A stretch of 9,577 nucleotides of DNA, taken from assembly GCA_024697705.1 (NCBI GenBank), contig JAILFF010000342.1:1-9577 (forward strand), written 5' to 3'. Below, in pieces: positions 1 through 6,188 of the stretch (positions within the stretch are counted from its first letter, which is position 1; the number at the start of each line of letters is the position of its first letter). Position numbers and translations under genes: made by a program. This stretch comes from Ruminococcus sp. GTDB lineage: Bacteria; Bacillota; Clostridia; Oscillospirales; Ruminococcaceae. The notes below the pieces were generated by a model. It did no database searches. It saw only the letters and a program-made list of their open reading frames with translations, and was not told the origin of the DNA.

Positions 1-110
1 GAGAAAGACGTTCAGTATGGGTCATGCGAGAGATAAGCGTTATTATATCGAAGCGAGAAAGATAGTAAGCGATAAATAAGCAAAAAAACAAAAGTCTTAG
101 GAAGGGGGTG

Positions 111-128
111 GCACGAACAAGTTCGTGC
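111..128. repeat. Palindrome GCACGAAC-AA-GTTCGTGC
   Basis: Two perfect 8-base arms surround a two-base centre. As RNA it would fold as a 7-bp stem with a 4-base loop. GGGG just before and CCCC just after could extend it as a second stem across an internal loop. There is no T-tract, so it is not a simple terminator. The same two arms recur with a GCA centre at 9448-9466, which suggests a dispersed repetitive extragenic palindrome rather than a gene-specific signal. Confidence 0.6.
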
Positions 129-327
129 AGGTTTCCCCACACAAAGCCTACGACGGCAGAAAACAACTCGGTGAAAGATAACAGTACGGTTCAAAAATAA
201 AATAGGCAATTCATAAGAAAGCCCACAAAAATGCACAAGATAATGATTCTGCAAAAATGAGCGGGAACAAGAGAATTGCCGATTTTCGCAAATCAATGGG
301 GTATCACATACTCAACCGAACAAACAA

Positions 328-354
328 CACGTGCGAGCAATGCTCGACCCTACA
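328..354. repeat. Dispersed hairpin repeat, copy 1
   Basis: A 27-base unit with a 5-bp stem, CGAGC (334-338), loop AAT, GCTCG (342-346), followed by CCCTACA. A second copy lies at 2289-2315 just after mnmE. Twenty-two of 27 bases match. One stem base pair is changed on both sides (A-T here, C-G there), which argues that pairing is conserved. Similar short GC-rich palindromes ending in a CCCTAC-type tail are common between genes in Clostridia (established knowledge, not searched). Confidence 0.6.
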
Positions 355-391
355 TTATTCATTAACCGGTGAGACATATTTTTTGCCGGAA

Positions 392-397
392 TATGAT
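392..397 (+). promoter_or_regulatory. Possible -10 box for the acetyltransferase-mnmE pair
   Basis: TATGAT matches five of six bases of the sigma-A -10 consensus and would start transcription about 24 bases before the ATG at 428. The -35 position (around 370-375) is poor, so this is only a candidate. The ribosome binding site AGAAGGTGA (413-421) follows it. Confidence 0.3.
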
Positions 398-427
398 GAA
401 TAACTATTTTTACAGAAGGTGACAGCA

Positions 428-883
428 ATGCAATCAGAAATAAACATCAGACAGGTAACAGCCGACGATTACGACGGCATTTTCGGGCTTTGGAACAGCA
501 CCGAGTCAAAGCGGGCGCTCAATCCCGTGGACGATTCGAGAGAAGGCATTACGCGGTATCTTAAGCGGAACCCGACTACCTGCTTTCTCGCATATACCGA
601 TGATAAAATAATCGGCGTGATACTTACGGGTCACGACGGCAGACGGGCTATCGTGCATCATATGTGCGTCCACCCGGACTACCGCAGACAGGGCATCGCG
701 GGTATGCTCGTAAAAAAGGCGGAGGAGGCTCTTCGCGAGGAAGGCATCACAAAGATTTTCGGGCTTGTGTTCAAGGATAACGACGGCGCCAACGCCTTTT
801 GGGAAAATCAGGGCTATTCGCTGCGCACCAACCTGAATTACCGCAACAAGAGCCTTGACAAAAACGTTCCGCAGGGGGAATGA
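428..883 (+). CDS. GNAT-family N-acetyltransferase
   Basis: A 151-residue GCN5-related acetyltransferase, predicted to move an acetyl group from acetyl-CoA to an amine. The substrate cannot be told from sequence. The single GNAT domain spans nearly the whole chain. The acetyl-CoA-binding motif A lies at about residues 77-94, with the V-x-P-x-x-R-R-Q-G-I-A pattern (pyrophosphate loop at 86-91). Motif B (about 119-130) has the N-D-G-A-N-A-F-W-x-x-x-G-Y pattern. The length is typical. A GTG at 419 also opens this frame but lies inside the ribosome binding site AGAAGGTGA (413-421). The ATG at 428 is correctly spaced from it, so I start there. The stop is 7 bases before mnmE, so the two are probably co-transcribed. 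It resembles the RimI/YpeA branch in general form, but it should not be called RimI on this evidence. Confidence 0.9.
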   Translation: MQSEINIRQVTADDYDGIFGLWNSTESKRALNPVDDSREGITRYLKRNPTTCFLAYTDDKIIGVILTGHDGRRAIVHHMCVHPDYRRQGIAGMLVKKAEEALREEGITKIFGLVFKDNDGANAFWENQGYSLRTNLNYRNKSLDKNVPQGE

Positions 884-890
884 TCTTACA

Positions 891-2264
891 ATGCTGACCA
901 ATGACAGAACGATCTGCGCCATTGCCACCGCCGAGGGCGAGGGGGCGCTTGCCGTCGTTAGGATTAGCGGCGAAAACGCGCTTGCCGTCGCCGAACGTGT
1001 GTTCAAGCCATACGGCAGACCCGTTGCGGAAATGGCGGGCTATACCTGCGCCTACGGACAGGTGTTTGATAACGGCGGGCGCATCGACGACGCGGTGCTG
1101 ACCGTTTTTCGCGCCCCACATTCCTACACGGGCGAGGACTGCGCCGAAATTTCCTGCCACGGCGGGCGATACATCACGCAGAGGATCATGCGACTTTGCT
1201 GCGAAAACGGAGCCCGCCCCGCCGATCGCGGCGAATTTACAAAGCTTGCTTTTCTCAACGGAAAGCTCAGTCTGACGCAGGCGGAAGCGGTCATGGAGCT
1301 TATCTCCGCGCAGGGCGAGCTGACCCTTCGTTCGGCGAATCTTACCAGACAGGGGGCGCTTTTCGGCAGGATACAGGCGGTGAACGGACGGCTCGTCAAG
1401 CTGCTGGGCGAACTGGCGGCGTGGGTGGATTACCCCGAGGAAGACCTGCCCGAAGTCGAGACCGAGACCATGCGCCGTACTATTGCGGACTGCCTTACCG
1501 AAGCGGACGTTCTTATTCGTGGGTACGACAACGGTATGCTGCTGAAAAAGGGAATTCCCGCGGCGATAGTCGGCAAGCCGAACGTGGGAAAATCCACGCT
1601 GATGAATCTGCTTTTGGGCTACGAACGCGCCATCGTCACCGACATTGCGGGCACTACGCGGGACGTTCTCGAAGAATCGGTGCGGCTGGGCGACGTTACA
1701 CTGCGGCTTTCGGACACGGCGGGACTGCGGGACACCGACAACGCCGTGGAGCGGATAGGCGTTGAGCTTGCGCGGAAAAAGCTCGGCGAAAGTGCGCTTA
1801 TCATCGCGGTATTTGACGGCAGCACTCCTCCCGACGATGCGGACAGGGCGCTTGTCAGAGAAATAAAAGCCGCGGGCGGGAAGATCATCGCGCTGATAAA
1901 CAAGTCGGACATTTCCTCCGACGGGGCTTACCGCGAGCTTTGCGCGGGGATGCCCTTCGTTATCGAGATCTCCGCGAAAGTCGGCTCGGGGCGGGACAGG
2001 CTCGAAGCGGCGGCGGCGGAGCTTTTCGGCGCGGCGGGGACGGAGGACGGTTTGATATTCGTCAACGAGCGGCAGAGGAATTGTCTCGGCAGAGCGGCGG
2101 AGAATCTGCGGCAGGCGGCGGAGGCTTTGGATATGGGGCTTACGCCCGACGTTATCGCTATTTCGGTAGAAGAAGCGGCGGGTGCGCTTTCGGAGCTGAC
2201 GGGAGAGCGCGTTACGGATACGGTAGTCAGCGAAGTGTTCTCGAAATTCTGCGTAGGAAAATAA
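891..2264 (+). CDS. mnmE: tRNA modification GTPase MnmE (TrmE)
   Basis: A 457-residue MnmE, the usual length. With MnmG it installs the (carboxymethyl)aminomethyl group at C5 of wobble uridine 34 in certain tRNAs, using a folate one-carbon unit and GTP-driven conformational change in the cytosol. The N-terminal folate-binding and dimerisation domain covers about residues 1-118. A helical domain follows, with the Ras-like G domain inserted in it. All G motifs are intact: G1 GKPNVGKS (228-235), G2 TTRD (255-258), G3 DTAGL (275-279), G4 NKSD (337-340). The chain ends in the C-V-G-K signature (454-457), which carries the catalytic cysteine. A TTG at 855 opens the frame earlier but overlaps the acetyltransferase. 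The ATG at 891 has the site GGGGGAA (874-880) about 10 bases ahead and begins with the conserved N-D-R-T-I-C-A-I-A-T stretch. mnmG does not follow it in this window. Confidence 0.97.
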   Translation: MLTNDRTICAIATAEGEGALAVVRISGENALAVAERVFKPYGRPVAEMAGYTCAYGQVFDNGGRIDDAVLTVFRAPHSYTGEDCAEISCHGGRYITQRIMRLCCENGARPADRGEFTKLAFLNGKLSLTQAEAVMELISAQGELTLRSANLTRQGALFGRIQAVNGRLVKLLGELAAWVDYPEEDLPEVETETMRRTIADCLTEADVLIRGYDNGMLLKKGIPAAIVGKPNVGKSTLMNLLLGYERAIVTDIAGTTRDVLEESVRLGDVTLRLSDTAGLRDTDNAVERIGVELARKKLGESALIIAVFDGSTPPDDADRALVREIKAAGGKIIALINKSDISSDGAYRELCAGMPFVIEISAKVGSGRDRLEAAAAELFGAAGTEDGLIFVNERQRNCLGRAAENLRQAAEALDMGLTPDVIAISVEEAAGALSELTGERVTDTVVSEVFSKFCVGK

Positions 2265-2288
2265 AAAGAAAATAATTTCGGATAAAAT

Positions 2289-2315
2289 CACGGACGCGCA
2301 ATGCGCGCCCCTACA
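2289..2315. repeat. Dispersed hairpin repeat, copy 2
   Basis: Stem CGCGC (2295-2299), loop AAT, GCGCG (2303-2307), followed by CCCCTACA. It is the partner of the copy at 328-354, with a compensatory base-pair change in the stem. It lies in the short gap between the end of mnmE and the bidirectional terminator. Confidence 0.6.
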
Positions 2316-2330
2316 ATATAAATAATATAA

Positions 2331-2368
2331 AAGCCGGTGTCCATAGCGAACACCGGCTTAGTCTTTTT
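2331..2368. terminator. Intrinsic terminator between convergent genes
   Basis: A perfect 10-bp stem AAGCCGGTGT (2331-2340) and ACACCGGCTT (2350-2359) with a 9-base loop. On the plus strand it is followed by GTCTTTTT, a good terminator for the acetyltransferase-mnmE transcript. On the minus strand the stem is followed by TTATATTATT, a weaker U-rich tail, so it probably also ends the ior operon after the ACT gene. Confidence 0.85.
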
Positions 2369-2382
2369 AAACGGAATAGTTA

Positions 2383-2817
2383 TCAGAGACTCTTAAGCTC
2401 CTCGTCGGAAACGAGCTTGAAACCGCCCTCGGTGAGCGCGGTAACTGCATCGTCGGTCTTGTCAACGCGCAGGATAAGATACGCCGTGCCGTCGGTGGCG
2501 TTGATGAACGCCGCGTACATATATTCCACGCTGATGTTGTCCTTGTAGAGACAATCCATAGCGTCGGCAAGTCCGCCGGGCTGATCGAGTATCTTTATTG
2601 CCATAACGTTCGTGATAGTTACGGCAAAGTTCTCGCCCTTAAGCACCTTCTGCGCCTTTTCGCTGTCGTCAACGATAAGACGAAGGATGCCGAAATCCTT
2701 CGTATCGGCAATGCTCATGGCGCGGATATTTACGCCGTTGTCGCCGAGCAGACGGGTGATGGTAGAAAGTCTGCCGGGTCTGTTCTCAACGAATACCGAT
2801 AACTGTTTTACTGTCAT
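2383..2817 (-). CDS. Tandem ACT-domain protein
   Basis: A 144-residue protein made almost entirely of two ACT domains (about 3-66 and 70-138) with no catalytic domain attached. Each has the ACT loop at its first strand-helix turn: E-N-R-P-G-R-L (11-17) and D-Q-P-G-G-L (78-83). ACT domains bind amino acids and act as allosteric sensors. Stand-alone tandem forms are known beside indolepyruvate oxidoreductase and phenylacetate-CoA ligase genes in anaerobes. I infer that it senses an aromatic amino acid or a related metabolite for this operon, but no ligand can be read from sequence. It is the last gene of the operon. A ribosome binding site of the form AGAAGG sits about 8 bases before the ATG, and the shared terminator follows the stop. 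Confidence 0.9.
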   Translation of the reverse strand: MTVKQLSVFVENRPGRLSTITRLLGDNGVNIRAMSIADTKDFGILRLIVDDSEKAQKVLKGENFAVTITNVMAIKILDQPGGLADAMDCLYKDNISVEYMYAAFINATDGTAYLILRVDKTDDAVTALTEGGFKLVSDEELKSL

Positions 2818-2856
2818 AATGATTACCTTCTTTCAAAATTATTTTCGGGATAAATT

Positions 2857-3291
2857 TTACATAAAGTCCTCGGGATCAAAATCTTCACCTTCGGGAAAAT
2901 CGCTCTCGTTATAGGGAACGCCGTTTTTCACGCCCATTCTTATATGCACGGGAACGTCTTCGTAATCGCCTTCCCATTCGTAATCGGAAAGCTCTGCCGC
3001 CTTGATAAGCTCCGCAAGCTCGGCAGCCGCCGCTTCTTCTTCGGGGCTGTCGCCGCCGCCTATCGCAGGACCGCTCGGTCCGTGATATATTTCAAGAACA
3101 AGCTCCCTGCCGTTTTCGTCCTTCGCGGCGACCACACAGCTGAAAAGCTGCTCGTAGTCTTCGGTGAAATAGTCGGGCTGCCCGAAAAGCGTTATCACCT
3201 TCGCGGGATAAAGCTCCTCCTTGCAGTCAACGTTCATTATAAGGCAGCCGCCCATGTATCTGTCCTTGTCGGTCTTTTCAAATGTATACAT
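2857..3291 (-). CDS. Hypothetical acidic protein
   Basis: I do not recognise this 144-residue protein. It is strongly acidic, with a Glu/Ala-rich helical stretch at about residues 82-100 and a tail dominated by Asp and Glu. There is a Gly-rich turn with the pattern G-P-S-G-P-A-I-G-G-G at about 71-80. No signal peptide or membrane segment is visible, so it is probably cytosolic. It begins 14 bases after the DUF1877 gene. Its Shine-Dalgarno GGAGTGA lies in that gap, the same sequence that precedes the DUF1877 gene, so the two are likely translated as a pair. The 39-base gap to the ACT gene holds no terminator. The reading frame is certain enough to annotate; the function is unknown. Confidence 0.75.
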   Translation of the reverse strand: MYTFEKTDKDRYMGGCLIMNVDCKEELYPAKVITLFGQPDYFTEDYEQLFSCVVAAKDENGRELVLEIYHGPSGPAIGGGDSPEEEAAAAELAELIKAAELSDYEWEGDYEDVPVHIRMGVKNGVPYNESDFPEGEDFDPEDFM

Positions 3292-3305
3292 CTTTTGTCA
3301 CTCCA

Positions 3306-3812
3306 TTATTGGTCTGCCGTGAAAAGCACCCAAAGCCCGTGTTCCGCCGCATACCGCCAGAACGAAAGACTGTCGTGCAGATATTCAAGCGTATATTCAA
3401 GGTCTTCGGCGCTCTTGAACTCGCCGTACTCGCCGTCGGGAATGGCGTTGTAGCGCTTTTCAAATTCCTCGTCGGTAAGCTCCAAAAGCGCCTTGTACAG
3501 CTCGCTGACCTGCGCGGGGGACTTCGCCGTTATGATATAATCGGTATGGTCTTCGTCAAAATATAGCCTTTCGCCGCCCAGTATTGCAAGCGCCAGCGTG
3601 CCTTCGCTGTCAAAGGACAACTTGCCGTCCGTAAGAGCGCGGTGCATGGCGTCCCACGACTTGTCAAGCTCGCAGGTCATTTCGGGATACTCCTCAAAAT
3701 AAAGCTCCTCCAGCTTCTCCGAGATGTATTCGGGCAGGCTCTCCGCCGGCATACTCCGCATTTTGTCGATTATATCCTCGCCGACCGCAAACAATACGCC
3801 AAGACAACTCAT
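3306..3812 (-). CDS. DUF1877 (YfbM-like) family protein
   Basis: A 168-residue protein with the hallmarks of the DUF1877/YfbM family. These are a short hydrophobic start of the M-S-C-L-G type, the block E-L-D-K-S-W-D-A-M-H (48-57), L-A-I-L-G-G-E (75-81), a helix following T-A-K-S-P-A-Q-V (95-102), and a C-terminal F-W-R-Y-A-A-E-H-G-L-W-V-L-F block (151-164). The family has no established biochemical role. It is small, acidic and cytosolic. The gene starts 16 bases after paaK, with AGGAGTGA (minus strand, 3819-3826) 6 bases before the ATG and overlapping the last bases of the paaK stop region. It is therefore a true operon member by position. Members are not a usual part of ior-paaK operons, so it is probably a recruited passenger (inference). 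Confidence 0.85.
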   Translation of the reverse strand: MSCLGVLFAVGEDIIDKMRSMPAESLPEYISEKLEELYFEEYPEMTCELDKSWDAMHRALTDGKLSFDSEGTLALAILGGERLYFDEDHTDYIITAKSPAQVSELYKALLELTDEEFEKRYNAIPDGEYGEFKSAEDLEYTLEYLHDSLSFWRYAAEHGLWVLFTADQ

Positions 3813-3828
3813 TCGGTATCACTCCTTT

Positions 3829-5148
3829 TTATCCGTGCAGCTTGCGCTTGTCGATAACACGGACAGCCTTGCCCTCCGAACGCGGTATGCTCTTCGGCTC
3901 GACAAGCTTGATCTTCGCACGGATTCCGAGAACGCTCTTAAGCTCGTTTGCAATGGTCTTCTGCATATCCTCGTAGGTCTTAACGGTATCGGAGAACATA
4001 CTGTCATCGACCTCGACAAGAATATCGAATGTATCGGTGTTGTTCACGCGGTCAACCACGATCTGATAATTCGGCATGGTCTTAGCCATCTTAACAAGCA
4101 CGGACTCGATCTGCGACGGGAATACGTTTACGCCGCGGATAATGAGCATATCGTCGCTTCTGCCCATAGGCTTCGCCATTTTAACAAGCGTTCTGCCGCA
4201 GGAGCATTTGCCGCGTGTCAGCACGCAGATGTCGCGGGTGCGGTATCTGAGAAGCGGGAAAGCCTCCTTGTCAAGGCTCGTGAACACCAGTTCGCCCTTC
4301 GTGCCGTCGGGGAGTACCTCGCCCGTGTCGGGATTGATTATCTCCGCGATGAAGTGGTCTTCGTTGATGTGCATACCTGTCTGCTCTTCGCACTCGAAAG
4401 CCACGCCGGGACCGCTAAGCTCGGTAAGACCGTAGATATCGTAAGCCTTTATTCCGAGAGATTTTTCGATCTCGCGGCGCATTTCCTCTGTCCAGGGCTC
4501 CGCGCCGAAGATACCTGCTTTAAGGCTCAGACTGTCGGGAGAAATACCCATTTCCTTGATAGTTTCACCGATATAAGCGGCATACGAAGGCGTGCAGCAG
4601 AGAATAGTAGCACCTAAGTCCTGCATGAACTGTATCTGACGCTCGGTGTTGCCCGAGGACATCGGCAGAGTAAGGCAGCCGACCTTGTGCGAGCCGCCGT
4701 GCAGTCCCGAGCCGCCCGTGAAAAGTCCGTAGCCGTAAGCCACCTGACAAACGTCCTTGTCGGTGCCGCCCGCCGCAACGATGGCGCGTGCTACACATTC
4801 TTCCCAAAGATCAACGTCGTGCTGGGTATAGAACGCAACAACGCGCTTGCCCGTGGTGCCGCTCGTTGACTGGATGCGCACGCACTCGTCAAGCGGCTTG
4901 CCGAGCAGACCGTAGGGGTAAGCGTCGCGCAGGTCTGCCTTCGACAAAAACGGCAGCTTGTGGAGATCGTCTATCGACTGAATGTCGGTAGGCTTAAGAC
5001 CGCGTACCTCCATTTTTCTGCGGTAGTAGGGAACGTTGTCCCATACGTGCTGCACCTGCTTGACGAGCTTTTCGCTCTGCAAAGCCTTCATTTCCTCTCG
5101 GGACATACATTCGTGTTTTTCGTCCCGAAAACGCTTCTGTGTTTCCAT
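3829..5148 (-). CDS. paaK: Phenylacetate-CoA ligase-type aryl-acetate CoA ligase
   Basis: A 439-residue AMP-forming ligase of the PaaK family, full length. It catalyses aryl-acetate + ATP + CoA <-> aryl-acetyl-CoA + AMP + PPi in the cytosol. Visible motifs are the phosphate-binding loop S-T-S-G-T-T-G-K (94-101), Y-G-L-T-E (239-243), Y-R-T-R-D (302-306), the PaaK-type hinge G-R-S-D-D-M-L (329-335), and the C-terminal P-R-S-E-G-K-A-x-R-V (422-431) with the expected catalytic lysine at K427. A C-S-C-G pair lies at 315-318. The start is fixed by GGGAGGAA five bases ahead. In this operon it either salvages phenyl-, hydroxyphenyl- or indole-acetate for IorAB, or conserves energy from the CoA ester. 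The exact aryl group is not readable. A 183-base gap separates it from the duplicated iorB end, so it may have its own promoter. Confidence 0.93.
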   Translation of the reverse strand: METQKRFRDEKHECMSREEMKALQSEKLVKQVQHVWDNVPYYRRKMEVRGLKPTDIQSIDDLHKLPFLSKADLRDAYPYGLLGKPLDECVRIQSTSGTTGKRVVAFYTQHDVDLWEECVARAIVAAGGTDKDVCQVAYGYGLFTGGSGLHGGSHKVGCLTLPMSSGNTERQIQFMQDLGATILCCTPSYAAYIGETIKEMGISPDSLSLKAGIFGAEPWTEEMRREIEKSLGIKAYDIYGLTELSGPGVAFECEEQTGMHINEDHFIAEIINPDTGEVLPDGTKGELVFTSLDKEAFPLLRYRTRDICVLTRGKCSCGRTLVKMAKPMGRSDDMLIIRGVNVFPSQIESVLVKMAKTMPNYQIVVDRVNNTDTFDILVEVDDSMFSDTVKTYEDMQKTIANELKSVLGIRAKIKLVEPKSIPRSEGKAVRVIDKRKLHG

Positions 5149-5331
5149 TGGTATTCCTCCCGGTAAATGTTAGTAATGATTGAAAATAATCACCCTATAT
5201 AAAATATATTTTTCGCAGACAGTTTAAGCGTGCCGAGACCGGGGGAAGTCCCCAAAAACAGGGGACTCTCCTGCGCAGTCCACGCAGGGAGACATTGGCG
5301 TAAGTCCGCAAATATCCTCCCCGGCAACCTC
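5149..5331 (-). promoter_or_regulatory. paaK leader region: two hairpins and AT-rich tract
   Basis: This is the only sizeable gap inside the operon. Hairpin A is AGTCCCC (5247-5253), a 7-base loop, GGGGACT (5261-5267). Hairpin B abuts it: TCTCCTGCG (5267-5275), a 7-base loop, CGCAGGGAGA (5283-5292), with one bulged G. Neither is followed by a U-run on the minus strand, so they are not ordinary terminators. Between them and paaK is an AT-rich tract (about 5195-5215) holding TATATA-like -10 candidates without a convincing -35, and a small inverted repeat TGATT-N6-AATCA (5177-5192). A processed operon segment, an internal promoter or a repeat remnant are all possible. Confidence 0.4.
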
Positions 5332-5409
5332 TCACACCGCTTCTCTGCCAAGCGCGAAAGCCTTTTTGTTAAGCTCCAGGAACTTTGCGGGAACAGCGAT
5401 CAGATTCAT
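5332..5409 (-). pseudogene. Duplicated iorB 3' end (possible 25-codon reading frame)
   Basis: This is a detached copy of the IorB C-terminus, residues V172 to V191, ending in TGA where the intact gene ends in TAA. It is in frame with an ATG that overlaps the stop of the GIY-YIG gene (ATGA at 5409-5406). A 25-residue peptide, M-N-L-I-A followed by the 20 IorB residues, could therefore be translated by coupling. I regard it as a remnant of the pre-insertion iorB end rather than a functional gene. The in-frame ATG has about a one-in-three chance of being accidental once a nearby ATG exists. Confidence 0.7.
5334..5394 (-). repeat. 61-bp direct repeat, left copy
   Basis: Identical over all 61 bases to 6191-6251. 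It equals the last 20 codons of iorB plus the first base of a stop codon, in the same orientation. Outside the repeat the sequences diverge at once on both sides. With its partner it brackets a 796-bp unique segment almost filled by the GIY-YIG gene. The period (copy to copy) is 857 bp. Confidence 0.97.
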
Positions 5410-6155
5410 ACTCCGAGCCTTTTCCTTATCTCTGTAAGCAATTCGCCGTTGTACATAAAATACAAACCACCCTGTGCCGCTTTGATATTAAGCAATTTTT
5501 TTGCAAGATTTGAAATAGAATAGACTTTGCCATTATACTCTACCTTGTTTATGTCATCTTTTGTAGTACAGGTTATGTTTCTGTCTTTTACAAAAACAAG
5601 TGTTGACCCTATGGGTATTCCGATCATGCCGAATTTTAAGTTCCCGAGCTTTGCCGTTTTTTCTTCCGGCGTTTCCGAACCGTTTTCAGTTTCGTGCTGT
5701 ACAAAATAACTATCCGAAAAAGGATTTTTCGTCAGCTGTTCTTCATCACCGTTTATCTGTGCTATCGCGGATAAAATATCAAAAGCCTTTTGACAATTCA
5801 TTTCGTAAAACTCACGATTTTTTGAATGTCTTAACGAAGGATCAAGCGTATCTATAAGACTATGTAGTTTTAAATCCTCCAAGCGCTTTTTTACTTTATA
5901 TATCGCATAGCAATGAAATGGGTCGGGAAGTCCCGAATTTCTGTTCAAAGCTTTCAATCTCTTGTGAACATCATCAGCATACCCGATTTTAACAAGATCA
6001 GGAAAAGCCGGATTTACAAGAATATAGATAGCACCAACAAACTGTTCTTTTTTGTACCAGCCGTATTCATATCCGCGATTTCTAAGCTCTGCGTCGGCAT
6101 TTGAAGATAAAATATTTATAATATCCTCATCAGAAAACGATGATAAATCGGGCAT
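5406..6155 (-). CDS. GIY-YIG (T5orf172/MUG113-type) nuclease-domain protein with RAMA/DUF4357-like C-terminus
   Basis: A 249-residue protein with two recognisable parts. Residues about 40-130 form a GIY-YIG domain of the T5orf172/MUG113 kind: I-Y-I-L (43-46) for GIY, V-K-I-G-Y-A (55-60) for YIG, a conserved Arg in the next helix (R67), His98, and R-E-F-Y (114-117) supplying the expected metal-binding Glu (E115). Residues about 170-249 resemble the RAMA/DUF4357 fold found in restriction and DNA-modification proteins (G-I-P-I-G-S-T-L-V-F, then V-E-Y-N-G-K-V-Y-S-I-S-N-L-A-K). A linker of about 40 residues joins them. A DNA-cutting or DNA-binding role is inferred. It has a very strong ribosome binding site (GGGAGGGAGGT, 7 bases before ATG). 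The gene is visibly AT-rich: two 60-base lines count 33% and 37% GC against 57% for a line in iorB. It is bracketed by a 61-bp duplication of the iorB end, so it looks horizontally acquired. No methylase, integrase or antitoxin partner is present. Confidence 0.87.
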   Translation of the reverse strand: MPDLSSFSDEDIINILSSNADAELRNRGYEYGWYKKEQFVGAIYILVNPAFPDLVKIGYADDVHKRLKALNRNSGLPDPFHCYAIYKVKKRLEDLKLHSLIDTLDPSLRHSKNREFYEMNCQKAFDILSAIAQINGDEEQLTKNPFSDSYFVQHETENGSETPEEKTAKLGNLKFGMIGIPIGSTLVFVKDRNITCTTKDDINKVEYNGKVYSISNLAKKLLNIKAAQGGLYFMYNGELLTEIRKRLGV

Positions 6156-6188
6156 ATTTTACCTCCCTCCCAAATTGTTTATATCATT

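Larger units (their letters stand above)
1..427. other. Gene-free left flank with palindromic repeats
   Basis: I see no supportable gene here. The longest minus-strand frame begins at a TTG with no Shine-Dalgarno sequence and runs straight through a palindrome, so I left it out. A short plus-strand frame is open from the window edge and stops at about position 77. It could be the tail of a gene lying to the left, but nothing in it is recognisable. The stretch is AT-rich. It contains a near-perfect palindrome at 111-128, an 8-bp inverted repeat (205-212 with 273-280, 60-base loop, possibly chance), a dispersed-type hairpin at 328-354, and the probable promoter region of the acetyltransferase gene. 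Confidence 0.6.

Noticed and set aside
205..280. GGCAATTC/GAATTGCC inverted repeat as insertion-sequence ends
   Set aside because: The arms are only 8 bp, 60 bases apart, with no transposase or target duplication, so it is likely to be chance.
12..296. A 94-codon minus-strand frame at the left edge
   Set aside because: It has a TTG start without a ribosome binding site, its translation crosses a palindrome, and no recognisable protein features are present.
771..2291. A long minus-strand open frame of about 506 codons opposite mnmE
   Set aside because: mnmE on the plus strand has every family motif. The antisense frame is a GC-driven shadow with an Arg-rich, low-complexity translation and no domain.
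5247..5267. The AGTCCCC/GGGGACT hairpin as a terminator before paaK
   Set aside because: No U-rich tract follows it on the minus strand. The T-run in that orientation lies in the loop.
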